Shown: positions 41,267 through 49,349 of the stretch, in pieces
How positions within the stretch are numbered: the stretch's first letter is position 1
How the letters are laid out: each line of letters opens with the position of its first letter
Assembly (NCBI GenBank): GCA_039028335.1
Contig: JBCCIF010000011.1
Span: 1-50,214, forward strand
Length of the DNA stretch: 50,214 nt
Source of the DNA: JABDKJ01 sp039028335
Lineage (GTDB): Bacteria; Bacteroidota; Bacteroidia; Flavobacteriales_D; JABDKJ01
Reading direction: 5' to 3'
Translations under genes and position numbers: made by a program
Notes under the pieces: model-generated
Seen by the model: the letters and a program-made list of their open reading frames with translations, nothing else
The model's database searches: none
Told to the model about the DNA's origin: nothing

Positions 41267-42787
41267 TTATTGCTTTAAGATTTTTTTATTGTACGTTTTA
41301 TTGTTTTGTATGATTTGTAAATAATATGTACCGTTAGCTCTTTCTGAAATGTCAATTCGGTTATTGTATTCACCTTCAAATTCTGCAAGCATTTCCTTGT
41401 AAACAGTACGCCCATTTTGGTCATATATGTTAACCGTTAAATCTCCGTTATTGGGTGTTTCAAAATTTAAATTGAACAATCCATTATTCGGATTAGGAAA
41501 GAAGTTCACATCTGTCAATCCTAGGTTGTTATCAGGAGTAATTCTATGCTCTGCATTCTCATTGACTTTATCGCATTCTTCTTGTGTCAATTCCTCTACC
41601 AATACAATTACTGTCATAGATTCGGTAAAAGGATGATCGCCATCGAAGTCAAAATCAAAGTCAAAATCCAAATTCTCTAACTCTTCAAGACCTTCAAGTC
41701 CTTGAAGTTTTTCTTGTAATTCTATTCCAAGACGCTCCATGCTTTCTTCTAATTCCTCGCTGTCAAAATTGTTCTTTTTGCAATCAAAATTGAAGTTCAG
41801 ACCACCTAATTCATCCCAGTTGAAAATATTAACTTGACCAGCATCTGATCTCGACTGCATTTCTCCGGAAAGCATAAATGTCTCACCATCTCTTTCCAAT
41901 TCAAGTGTAATCGCTTCTCCCACTTCACTTTCCTCTATAACAGCTACCAAAGACCCCCAGTCTTCAACCGCCTTGCCATTAAAAGAAGTAATTACATCAC
42001 CACTTTGAATTCCCATCACTTCTGCTGTTGAACCTGATGTCACTGTTCCAATTGATGCTCCATTTATTTCTGTAGAGCCTCCATTTGTTACCCCGAGAAA
42101 AGGGCGATTTTCAGAATCTTCGTCTTCGAAGTACCATACATTGTGACCACCATCTTCATCTTGCTCAAAATTGAACCGCATGTCATTTGAGCCATTAAAA
42201 AAACTGAAGTAATTTTCGTCTTTTTCTGCTAGTTCGGCTTTGAAATTTTTGGTTTTGCCTTCTCTCTCGATACGCAACTTGACTTCATCTCCTGCTTGAT
42301 AACTAGAGATTATGTCGATAACATCATTCGTAGAATCTATCTCTTTGCCATCTATGCTGGTAAGAATGTCGCCAGCAAGTAACCCAATTTCTTCGGCTGG
42401 ACTATTCTCAATGACTTCTTTGATATGTACTCCCTCTTCTGCATCATTCATGCGTATTCCCAAGAATGCACTCTTCGATCGTTTAGATTCTATTTCCGAG
42501 AGCAAGTTTTCACTCCATTCGGATAGTTTCTCTTCATCGAAGTTTTTCTGGTCAATTATGATCTCCATCACATCGTTTCCGTTATCAACATCAATGTCAA
42601 TTCCCATTTCTCTCAAGAATTCGGTTAGTTCTGCATTGTCGCCTTCGAATTCCTTCTTAATGGTCTCTGTTTTTCCGTTTTGCGATTTTTTAATCGTAAT
42701 TTTCGTTTTCTTCTGAGCTTGAAAACTTGAACTAAATCCAACAAATAATAAGAAGATAAATAAGCGAGTGAATGTGATTTTATGCAT
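41267..42787 (-). CDS. Secreted protein with two PDZ domains and a T9SS sorting domain
   Basis: From ATG 42787 (506 aa): signal peptide 1-25; an acidic helical region (about 40-110) holding a DQKNFDEEKL stretch; PDZ 1 (about 112-190, FLGIRMNDAEEGVHIKEVI); PDZ 2 (about 230-320, FLGVTNGGSTEINGASIGTV); a Leu/Glu-rich coiled segment (350-390); and a T9SS type A domain (about 430-506). No protease domain is present, unlike HtrA, so the PDZ pair probably binds protein C termini outside the cell or on its surface. The frame extends upstream to 42871, but the signal peptide sets the start. Promoter at 42809-42816. Confidence 0.88.
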   Translation of the reverse strand: MHKITFTRLFIFLLFVGFSSSFQAQKKTKITIKKSQNGKTETIKKEFEGDNAELTEFLREMGIDIDVDNGNDVMEIIIDQKNFDEEKLSEWSENLLSEIESKRSKSAFLGIRMNDAEEGVHIKEVIENSPAEEIGLLAGDILTSIDGKEIDSTNDVIDIISSYQAGDEVKLRIEREGKTKNFKAELAEKDENYFSFFNGSNDMRFNFEQDEDGGHNVWYFEDEDSENRPFLGVTNGGSTEINGASIGTVTSGSTAEVMGIQSGDVITSFNGKAVEDWGSLVAVIEESEVGEAITLELERDGETFMLSGEMQSRSDAGQVNIFNWDELGGLNFNFDCKKNNFDSEELEESMERLGIELQEKLQGLEGLEELENLDFDFDFDFDGDHPFTESMTVIVLVEELTQEECDKVNENAEHRITPDNNLGLTDVNFFPNPNNGLFNLNFETPNNGDLTVNIYDQNGRTVYKEMLAEFEGEYNNRIDISERANGTYYLQIIQNNKTYNKKILKQ

Positions 42788-42797
42788 TGTTCTATAT

Positions 42798-42812
42798 TTT
42801 GATCTGATCAAA
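42798..42812. repeat. Palindrome over the PDZ gene promoter
   Basis: TTTGATC, T, GATCAAA: a 15-base inverted repeat with perfect seven-base arms. It overlaps the -7 element at 42809-42816 and the expected transcription start, so it could be an operator. Confidence 0.45.
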
Positions 42813-42816
42813 TATA
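42809..42816 (-). promoter_or_regulatory. -7 element of the PDZ/T9SS gene
   Basis: TATATTTG on the minus strand is a perfect TAnnTTTG element; the ATG at 42787 is 21 bases downstream. No clear TTTG is present at -33. Confidence 0.5.
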
Positions 42817-42927
42817 CGCCCAATAAGGCCTGTAGACTTGTTAAATTATGAAAAGGATTGTTAATGAGCAATTTCTTTTCCCTATGTTTTATCGAAACTG
42901 AAAAGTCTTATTTTCGTTTAAATCATC

Positions 42928-43872
42928 ATGACTAAACACAATTTTAGAATAGCATTTCTTTTGCTTTTTGCTCTTTTTATTGAAGGAGTTTCGGCACAAG
43001 ATGAAACAGGAAAGAATTTTTGGACTCCTTCATCTGAGCTGGATCAAGGCAGATTAAATACGGTTGCATATGCATCAATCGGTGCCTATACGACTGGAAT
43101 GCTGGCTTTGAATCAACTGTGGTATGCGGACTTCGAAAAAGCCCCATTGCACTCTTTCGATGATTCAGATTCTTGGTTAGGTGTTGATAAGATGGGACAC
43201 GCCACTTCGGCCTATTGGTTTAGCAGATATTCTACAGATATGCTCAGATGGGCAGGTATGAAGGATAAAAAGTCGAGGTATATTGGAACTGCGATGGGTT
43301 GGGTGGCTATCAACTCTTTTGAATTTTACGATGGTTTTTCGAAAGAATGGGGATTCTCATTTTACGATTTTGCAGCTAACACAGCAGGAGCTGGGGCATT
43401 TCTCGGACAAGATGCGCTGTGGGGTGAGCAGCGAATTACGCTCAAGGCTTCTATTAGGCATAGTGAATATGCCGCATTAAACCCGAATAGCCTGGGAGAC
43501 AATGGCCTAGAACGCTTATTAAAAGACTACAATGGCCATACGTATTGGGCATCGATTAATTTGCATTCTTTTTTACCTGATGGAAACAAAATTCCGCATT
43601 GGCTAAATCTCGCGATAGGCGCTGGAGGCGATGGAATGATTGTAGCTGATCCGCACAATACAATTGCCTTTGGGACAGACTTCGAAACTTCTTTTCCTGA
43701 AATCGACAGGTTTAGTCAATTGTACGTGAGTGTTGATGTCGATCTTTGGCGTTTATCTCAAAAGTATGGTGCGTTTCGAACGTTAGGTGAAGTATTTGGG
43801 TTCATCAAAATACCCGCTCCAACATTAGAGTTCTCGAATGGAAATGTAGAGTTTCATCCTTTATTCTTCTGA
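42928..43872 (+). CDS. DUF2279-type exported protein (YfiM-like)
   Basis: A 314-residue protein with a signal peptide (1-23). The central part LGVDKMGHATSAYWFSRYS and the following NSFEFYDGFSKEWGFSFYDFAANTAGA are the marks of the DUF2279/YfiM family, which is thought to lie in the outer membrane or periplasm. Family function is not known. It converges with the serine hydrolase, overlapping its stop by 12 bases. ATG 42928 gives the signal peptide. Confidence 0.85.
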   Translation: MTKHNFRIAFLLLFALFIEGVSAQDETGKNFWTPSSELDQGRLNTVAYASIGAYTTGMLALNQLWYADFEKAPLHSFDDSDSWLGVDKMGHATSAYWFSRYSTDMLRWAGMKDKKSRYIGTAMGWVAINSFEFYDGFSKEWGFSFYDFAANTAGAGAFLGQDALWGEQRITLKASIRHSEYAALNPNSLGDNGLERLLKDYNGHTYWASINLHSFLPDGNKIPHWLNLAIGAGGDGMIVADPHNTIAFGTDFETSFPEIDRFSQLYVSVDVDLWRLSQKYGAFRTLGEVFGFIKIPAPTLEFSNGNVEFHPLFF

Positions 43873-45393
43873 AACGCGCATTAACTTTAGTTCGGTAAAA
43901 TCAAAGTCTGGGTTTGGAACATCTATCCGCAACTCAGATATCTGTCCATTCGCATCAAGAATGAATTGAGCCATGCCCTTAGGTAGCATTTGTTGTTGAT
44001 CCCATTCCAATCGAAAAGTATCATAATGCCAATGATGAAGTTTGCCTTTGAATAAATCTGTTGGTTTAAAATCAAAATCCAAATGGTCACCATTCATTTT
44101 GATCACAACATCTCCATACATCTGACAGCGATAGATTCCTTCATAAGCATTCAGATCTAAACTTGGCTTGGTATCTTTAGCACGTGCTTCTTTAATGACT
44201 TCTTCATTCTTGATTTTCTCTTTTTCATCCTCCTTTTTATACGTAAGCATGGTCTGCATAAATGCATCGCCATCTTCATTTCCATAGAAAGTATTCAATA
44301 TATGGTATTGCATTGCCCATGGGAAATAAGTGTTGTTGTTGGTGAGGATGACAAAGCCAAAATTTTCTTCTGGTACTAGAGCAGTATGAGAAATGAAACC
44401 GTCATATCCGCCTCCATGATTGACAACCATTTTTCCATGGAGATCATAAAGATCCCAGCCTAAACCATAAGCCGAAAAATGTTTTGAAGGAAAATTACTT
44501 GTATGAAAACCACTTAACTTCTTTGGAGTATGAGCTGTCCACATTTCATGAGATGATGCTTGGCTAAAAAATTCTTTATCCTTCCATGTCCCTTTGTTTA
44601 ATTGCATCCGCAACCAAAAGCTTAAGTCGTTAACTGAGCTAATAATGCTGCCTGCTGGACCCATATTATCCCAATTGACCCAGTCTATAGGTATATTTTT
44701 GCCTTCAACATCATTATGGGGAGCCGATACGTTTTTCATATTGTCTAAATCTTTGATAGAAAGTACAGTTCTATCCATACCCAAAGGAGAGAGAAAATGC
44801 TCTTTTATGTAGGCTTCCCATGTCATTCCTGAAGCTGATGCTACGACTTCACCCGCTGCGATAAACATAATGTTTTGATATCCATAGGCTGACCGAAAGC
44901 CAGAAACTGGTTCGAGATATTGGGCTTTCCTAATAATCTCTTCGCGACTGTAATTTGTACCGTACCATACCAGGTCACCACTAAAAGTTGCCAAACCACT
45001 TCTGTGACAGAGTAAATCGCGAATGGTAAACTCCGCGCTTACATAAGGATCGTATAATTCAAAATAGGGAATGTATTTTCTTACCTTATCATCCCATTTG
45101 ACCTTTCCTTCCTCTACCAATTGGGCTAATGCAGCAGCGGTAAAAGCTTTTGTATTAGATGCGATCGCAAAAAGGCTGTGCTCATCCACTTTTTTCTTTG
45201 AACTTGCGTCCACTAAGCCATAACCTTTGTTCAGAATGACTTGATCATCTTTAACAATGCAAATAGCAGCCCCGGGAATATTCCATTCCTCAATAGCCTT
45301 AGCCATGTATTCATCAATTAACTGTGCCTTGTCTTGTGCAAAAATTTGAAGCCCGATCAAAGAGCTGAATAAAAATGCGATCGCTTTGTTCAT
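43861..45393 (-). CDS. Serine hydrolase of the class C beta-lactamase family
   Basis: A 510-residue exported enzyme of the beta-lactamase/D-peptidase (S12) fold. Signal peptide 1-19. Active site motif S79-N-T-K82 (FAIASNTKAF), second motif Y172-Q-N174 in SAYGYQN, and the HGGGYDG motif in place of KTG, as in S12 peptidases and esterases. The last 100 residues form a separate domain like DUF3471. These proteins usually act as D-amino-acid peptidases, esterases or on lipoproteins, not as antibiotic resistance. Stands between two convergent/divergent genes. Confidence 0.92.
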   Translation of the reverse strand: MNKAIAFLFSSLIGLQIFAQDKAQLIDEYMAKAIEEWNIPGAAICIVKDDQVILNKGYGLVDASSKKKVDEHSLFAIASNTKAFTAAALAQLVEEGKVKWDDKVRKYIPYFELYDPYVSAEFTIRDLLCHRSGLATFSGDLVWYGTNYSREEIIRKAQYLEPVSGFRSAYGYQNIMFIAAGEVVASASGMTWEAYIKEHFLSPLGMDRTVLSIKDLDNMKNVSAPHNDVEGKNIPIDWVNWDNMGPAGSIISSVNDLSFWLRMQLNKGTWKDKEFFSQASSHEMWTAHTPKKLSGFHTSNFPSKHFSAYGLGWDLYDLHGKMVVNHGGGYDGFISHTALVPEENFGFVILTNNNTYFPWAMQYHILNTFYGNEDGDAFMQTMLTYKKEDEKEKIKNEEVIKEARAKDTKPSLDLNAYEGIYRCQMYGDVVIKMNGDHLDFDFKPTDLFKGKLHHWHYDTFRLEWDQQQMLPKGMAQFILDANGQISELRIDVPNPDFDFTELKLMRVSEE

Positions 45394-45438
45394 TGCACGA
45401 AATTGATCAATTTATTGCATTATTACTAATTTCGAAGA

Positions 45439-45957
45439 ATGCAATTCAAAGTAGGAGATAAGGTGCGATTTCTAGATCAACAAGGAGAGGGAATAGTAAT
45501 TGGGATTATTGATGACAGGACGGTAACAGTGCAAGATGAGAGTGGTTTTGATTATCCTTATCCCACTCAGCAATTAGTCGCAGTGCACTCGAGAGCTGCG
45601 GAACATCACCTCTATAATTCTAAACAAATTGAGAAAGAGGATGAAGAAAAGCCCTATGTAGCTTTTACGGATTCTGCGGTAAATTTTATTGATATACATG
45701 CTCATAGGCTAATCTCTAATCCAGAAGCTTATTCAAAGGACTATATTTTAGACATTCAAATGAATGCGGTAAAAAAAGCGCTGAGTCGTTCCAAAAGCAA
45801 AAAAGAGCGTAGCCTTATCATCATTCACGGAGAAGGCAAAGGAGCGCTTAAATCTAAAGTCCGAAAATTATTGAATGAATTCACGGAGATTAAAGAAGTT
45901 CAAGATGCTTCATATGAGAAATTTGGTAAAGGAGCTACGGAGGCTTTCTTTAGATAA
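45439..45957 (+). CDS. Smr-domain protein with an N-terminal SH3-like domain
   Basis: A 172-residue cytoplasmic protein. Residues 1-52 resemble a small beta-barrel (KVRFLDQQGEGIVIGIID), and about 85-172 form an Smr domain: IDIHAHRLI replaces the usual LDLHG and IIHGEGKGALKSKVRKLL holds the HGxGxG motif used for nuclease activity. Related Smr proteins in Bacteroidota act on RNA or stalled ribosomes or in mismatch repair suppression. The ATG is five bases after TAATTTCG, a near match to the -7 element. Divergent from the serine hydrolase. Confidence 0.88.
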   Translation: MQFKVGDKVRFLDQQGEGIVIGIIDDRTVTVQDESGFDYPYPTQQLVAVHSRAAEHHLYNSKQIEKEDEEKPYVAFTDSAVNFIDIHAHRLISNPEAYSKDYILDIQMNAVKKALSRSKSKKERSLIIIHGEGKGALKSKVRKLLNEFTEIKEVQDASYEKFGKGATEAFFR

Positions 45958-45988
45958 GATAGTTTGAATTTGCCTATGGAGAGTGAAA

Positions 45989-47029
45989 CTAAGATTGAGG
46001 GATCTTTTTTATTTCACGATGCATAACAAAGAACCAAAGTGGAGGTAGCATAGAAAGAAGCATGCTGCCTGGATAACCCAATGGAAGTGTAGGAGCTTTC
46101 TCATGACTATCTAGAATTTGATATTTCTTTGAAGGCTCATAATGATGGTCAGAATGCCGGGTTAATTCGAAAAGTAACATGCGACCTAAAAAATGGTTGG
46201 AGTTCCATGAATGCCAGGGCATTGTATTTTCATATCGGAATTCATTTACTCTTTTTCGAGCAAGTCCATAGTGTTCGATATAATTGATCGTCTCAAGGAA
46301 AACAATACCTATTAAGGAAGCCAAAACATAATAGACCAAAACGCTAGTTCCGAAAAACCAGTAAATGCAGAATATTAAGGCTGCTTGCAGAAGCGTATAG
46401 AAGAGCATGTTATTGTGCCTTGAGAAAAATCCCTTTTTCTTTCTTTCGAGATTTTTGAGTTCTATTTTCCAAGCCGATAGATAGCTGAAAACAATTGACC
46501 TCAACCAAAAAAAGTACAGGACTTCCCCTTTTCGTGCAGAAGCGGGATCTTCTTGGGTTGATACATTTTTATGGTGCCCTTGATTGTGTTCAATGTAGAA
46601 GTGGGTGTATTGGGTTGACCAAAGTAAAACCTGTGAAAGAAACCTGTCAAATTTTTCATGACGGTGGCCCAACTCATGGGCAACATTGATGCAGCAAACT
46701 CCTATTAGCAAGCCCATGCTTAAAATGCGTCCTGTTATTTCTAAGCCAGTCAATCCAGGTTCTTGTATGGCGAACAAAAACCAAAACAACTGGCCTAAAT
46801 AAGTCAAAGAAATCAAGTACAATAGAAAGTCGTAAATCTTATCTTCTTTTAATATTTCTGACTCGAGACGATTCAAGTTTGAAGATGAGCCTTTAATCAC
46901 CTGCTCCATAATAGGAATGAAAACAAAAGCGTAAATGAGCGGTAAGAAAGTCAACCAGCCACTTAGTGTGAATGAAAAATAGATCGCCAAAGGAAATGAA
47001 AATACCGAAGCGTATTTAAGTGCTTTCAT
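45989..47029 (-). CDS. Alkane 1-monooxygenase-like membrane di-iron hydroxylase
   Basis: A 346-residue membrane enzyme of the AlkB family that adds a hydroxyl group to a terminal carbon of an alkane or acyl chain. The four histidine motifs are all present: HELGHRHE (118-125), EHNQGHH (147-153), NYIEHYGL (249-256) and LTRHSDHH (289-296). About six spans surround them (near 8-40, 68-90, 102-116, 215-245). It needs a rubredoxin and reductase, which are not in the window. The true substrate, an alkane or a membrane lipid, cannot be read from the sequence. Confidence 0.93.
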   Translation of the reverse strand: MKALKYASVFSFPLAIYFSFTLSGWLTFLPLIYAFVFIPIMEQVIKGSSSNLNRLESEILKEDKIYDFLLYLISLTYLGQLFWFLFAIQEPGLTGLEITGRILSMGLLIGVCCINVAHELGHRHEKFDRFLSQVLLWSTQYTHFYIEHNQGHHKNVSTQEDPASARKGEVLYFFWLRSIVFSYLSAWKIELKNLERKKKGFFSRHNNMLFYTLLQAALIFCIYWFFGTSVLVYYVLASLIGIVFLETINYIEHYGLARKRVNEFRYENTMPWHSWNSNHFLGRMLLFELTRHSDHHYEPSKKYQILDSHEKAPTLPLGYPGSMLLSMLPPLWFFVMHREIKKIPQS

Positions 47030-47139
47030 CCGTTGAATTTACTAAATCATAGAATAATTTCTTTGAAGATTCCTATTGTGCAGGCAATTTTCGTCTTTTT
47101 ATCTATATTCAATGCACATTTTTAAAACACAAATTAGCT

Positions 47140-47523
47140 ATGTCAGTACGAAGTAAATATGACGATGTTCTTAAACTCGGAGAAGAATTCGGGATTAAAG
47201 ACGGATACGTAAACGAAGAAAACGGAAAACTAAAAATTGGAGGAGTAGCCAATACAGCTTTCGAGAAAGATAGAATATGGGATAAGATTAAGGAAGCAGG
47301 AGGAGAGGCCCCAGGAGACATCGAGGCAGATATTAAGGTGGCAGATACTTCTTATTACCACAAGCATGTTGTGCAAAGTGGAGAATCTTTGAGTAAGATT
47401 GCCGGAATGTACTACAATGGAAGAGTTCAAGATTACATGAAAATCTTTAACGCGAATACGGATCAGTTGAAAGATCCAAATATGATCCATCCCGGTCAAG
47501 AATTGGTAATCCCAAATCCTTAA
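47140..47523 (+). CDS. Kbp/YgaU-like protein with BON-like and LysM domains
   Basis: A 127-residue soluble protein. Residues 1-68 are a BON-like fold (KLKIGGVANTAFEKDRIWDKI) and 75-127 a LysM domain (VVQSGESLSKIAGMYY, then MIHPGQELVIP). This is the plan of E. coli Kbp (YgaU), a cytoplasmic potassium-binding protein. No signal peptide is seen. The ATG lies about 60 bases downstream of a T-rich promoter region. It converges with the LapA-like gene and is closed by a strong terminator. Confidence 0.93.
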   Translation: MSVRSKYDDVLKLGEEFGIKDGYVNEENGKLKIGGVANTAFEKDRIWDKIKEAGGEAPGDIEADIKVADTSYYHKHVVQSGESLSKIAGMYYNGRVQDYMKIFNANTDQLKDPNMIHPGQELVIPNP

Positions 47524-47543
47524 GAAATTTGGATAATACGATG

Positions 47544-47572
47544 AACCCTTTGCTTAAGCAGAGGGTTTTTTT
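47544..47572 (+). terminator. Intrinsic terminator after the LysM gene
   Basis: AACCCT and AGGGTT arms (47544-47566, with a further TGCTTAAGCA palindrome in the loop) are followed by seven T residues. It overlaps the end of the converging LapA-like gene. Confidence 0.85.
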
Positions 47573-47904
47573 ATATCCTTAATTTCTTCTATTGCAGAGT
47601 TAACTACCTTGGGCTGCTCCGCCAATTCTTTTTTCAAATTCACTTTTTCTTTTTCGGCATTTTTAGCGCGCCTTCGCCATTTAAAGATTGCGGGTAAACT
47701 AAATAATACCCCAACAATCAAGCCCCCGAAAATACAAGCGAATATGAGGAGCGATTTTGTTACTTCTCCTTGAAGCTTAAAAAAGCGCATTTCAACCTGT
47801 TCGGCATTTTGCAGAGCAAATGTAATCAGAACAAGAATTATCACGCTACCTATAACGAGTAGTGCGGGATAATTTCTGCTTCTCTTTTGAGTTTTTTCAG
47901 TCAT
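47554..47904 (-). CDS. LapA-like (DUF1049) membrane protein
   Basis: A 116-residue protein with two spans (about 13-32 and 45-68), an NAEQVEMRFFKLQGEV loop between them and a basic-acidic coiled tail (70-116). This is the LapA/YciS type. In E. coli LapA helps assemble lipopolysaccharide together with LapB; no LapB is in the window. ATG 47904 start. It is 44 bases downstream of the repeat protein gene, after its terminator. Confidence 0.88.
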   Translation of the reverse strand: MTEKTQKRSRNYPALLVIGSVIILVLITFALQNAEQVEMRFFKLQGEVTKSLLIFACIFGGLIVGVLFSLPAIFKWRRRAKNAEKEKVNLKKELAEQPKVVNSAIEEIKDIKKPSA

Positions 47905-47916
47905 ATAATTTAGCGC

Positions 47917-47941
47917 AAAAAAGCGCTCAATTGAGCGCTTT
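47917..47941 (-). terminator. Intrinsic terminator and 22-base perfect palindrome
   Basis: AAAGCGCTCAA joined to TTGAGCGCTTT (47920-47941) is a perfect palindrome of 22 bases with no loop bases except by fold-back at AATT. On the minus strand six T residues follow, so it ends the transcript of the 300-residue gene, just after its stop at 47948. Confidence 0.75.
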
Positions 47942-47947
47942 AAATTT

Positions 47948-48850
47948 TTACTTTTCCATTGATTCTACTTGACTCTTGACTTTATCGAGACGCTCAAGTT
48001 CGTTCATGCTCTTATCATTTAACATGGTTAGACGTTTTTCTATGTTGTCCAATCGTGCCGATCTTTCATAGTAGGACTCTTCCGAAATTTCTCCGCTTTC
48101 TTTTTTCAAGTTGAGGCGTTCTCTGGCTTTTGCAATTTTACTTTGAGCAGCTTCAATATTTTGTCCCGATTTTCGAATGCGATCCTTCATCTGTTCGGCT
48201 CTTGCTTGGCGATTCTTAGCCCAATCGGCTCTTGCTTTTCCAAAATCTGCCTTACTCAATTCGCCCTTGTTTACACTCCAAGCTTTTCCTTTCATATCTT
48301 CACTTCTTTCTGACATTTCGCTTTTTGCGTCTTCCATGCTGCCTTTTGCATCCGATTTCATTTCCTCTGCGCGGTCCTTCATTTTTTCTTTCACATTCTC
48401 TCCTCGTTGAATTCCATCGATTTCGCCTGTTTCGCTGTTCGCTTTATCTATGATTGGGGTTCCTCTTTGAATTCCATCGATTTCACCCGTCTCCGTTTTC
48501 GGTTTATCAACTTTCGGTTTCCCTCTTTGCACTCCGTCAATTTCGCCCTTTTTATCCGACATTTGTTCTTTGAGTGATTTCCCTTTTTGCGCTTTAGCCG
48601 TTCCACTTGCAGTTGCTTTTTGGACTTTGTCTTTCAATTGCCCCATCATATTGTCTCTTTGCAATTTGGGCATTTCACGAAATCGATCGACCATATTGTC
48701 CATTTGCGTTTCAGACATTTGTTGTTCTTTAAGAAGTGATCTGAATTGAACGACTTCTTCTTCTGTGGCTTTGTCTTGGGCCAATAAGCCAGCGGCTGAA
48801 ATCATTAGTATCAAGGTCAAGAAAGCCGATTGTTTAAGTATCTTTTTCAT
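47948..48850 (-). CDS. Secreted coiled-coil protein with 20-residue repeats
   Basis: A 300-residue exported protein of very charged composition. Signal peptide 1-24; a helical part (25-85) with DNMVDRFREMPKLQRDNMM; three tandem repeats of exactly 20 residues (101-120, 121-140, 141-150 and on), each with GEIDG(I/V)QRG; then a long helical coil (150-300) rich in Lys, Glu, Met and Ala. I know no such family. It begins two bases after the stop of the small lipoprotein gene, so they form an operon. It could be a periplasmic spacer or binding protein. Confidence 0.8.
   Translation of the reverse strand: MKKILKQSAFLTLILMISAAGLLAQDKATEEEVVQFRSLLKEQQMSETQMDNMVDRFREMPKLQRDNMMGQLKDKVQKATASGTAKAQKGKSLKEQMSDKKGEIDGVQRGKPKVDKPKTETGEIDGIQRGTPIIDKANSETGEIDGIQRGENVKEKMKDRAEEMKSDAKGSMEDAKSEMSERSEDMKGKAWSVNKGELSKADFGKARADWAKNRQARAEQMKDRIRKSGQNIEAAQSKIAKARERLNLKKESGEISEESYYERSARLDNIEKRLTMLNDKSMNELERLDKVKSQVESMEK
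48401..48550 (-). repeat. 60-base in-frame tandem repeat
   Basis: Two and a half units of a 60-base repeat, in frame in the gene at 47948, coding GEIDGxQRG at residues 102-110, 122-130 and 142-150. The DNA of the last two copies is nearly the same around the ATTCCATCGATTTC stretch. Confidence 0.8.
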
Positions 48851-48852
48851 GG

Positions 48853-49071
48853 TTAAATATCTTTTAGCATTTGGTCCAATTCCTTATTGATGTCCTCTAC
48901 TTCTTTTCCTACCGCTTCAATTTCTTTTTCCAATTCTGCTGCTTGCGTTTCAATTGTATTTATTTGCTCAATAGCCTCATTTTGAGCGGCTTGATCTTCA
49001 GCTGAAATACCTGAATCCCCCCCACATGCGGCTGCCATCAAAACGATAGCAATTATTGCTAGATTTTTCAT
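48853..49071 (-). CDS. Small coiled-coil lipoprotein
   Basis: A 72-residue protein with lipobox AAACGG (Cys16) and then a glycine-rich link and a strict heptad coiled coil (about 25-70: QAAQNEAIEQINTIETQAAEL and on). It resembles Lpp-like or spacer lipoproteins by size and plan only. It is the first gene of an operon with the 300-residue repeat protein. A strong promoter lies 22 bases upstream. Confidence 0.8.
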   Translation of the reverse strand: MKNLAIIAIVLMAAACGGDSGISAEDQAAQNEAIEQINTIETQAAELEKEIEAVGKEVEDINKELDQMLKDI

Positions 49072-49092
49072 GTTCTTAAATTAGTTTGTACT

Positions 49093-49122
49093 CAAATATA
49101 CACATGTATTTAGACCTGCAAA
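49093..49122 (-). promoter_or_regulatory. Bacteroidota promoter of the lipoprotein/repeat-protein operon
   Basis: On the minus strand TTTG (49122-49119), 18 bases, then TATATTTG (49100-49093): a full match to the TTTG/TAnnTTTG promoter. The start ATG at 49071 is 22 bases downstream. Confidence 0.75.
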
Positions 49123-49280
49123 TTTCAATCGGTCACATCGGGGAAATAGCGACAACTTAAGAATTGTCATTTACAGCTATATTGTTGATAAATCAAGGGT
49201 TACAAGGCATCTGTACGAAGAAAACTTGTTATTTTAGCAAGCGTTTGAAGAAAAGCAACTGAACCCTTTTCAAACACCAA

Positions 49281-49343
49281 ATGCCGGCACGTTTACGTTT
49301 CAATATTCGAAGTGAGCTGACAAGAGAAATTTTATTTAAGTAA
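49281..49343 (+). CDS. Possible 20-residue leader peptide before parE
   Basis: A frame from ATG 49281 to TAA 49341-49343 codes a basic 20-residue peptide (starting MPARLRFNIRS). It ends six bases before the parE ATG. No family is known; it may be chance. Confidence 0.2.
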   Translation: MPARLRFNIRSELTREILFK

Positions 49344-49349
49344 TTGATT

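Noticed and set aside
42312..42716. 134-codon plus-strand frame opposite the PDZ gene
   Set aside because: Serine- and phenylalanine-rich shadow of an acidic coding strand; no support.
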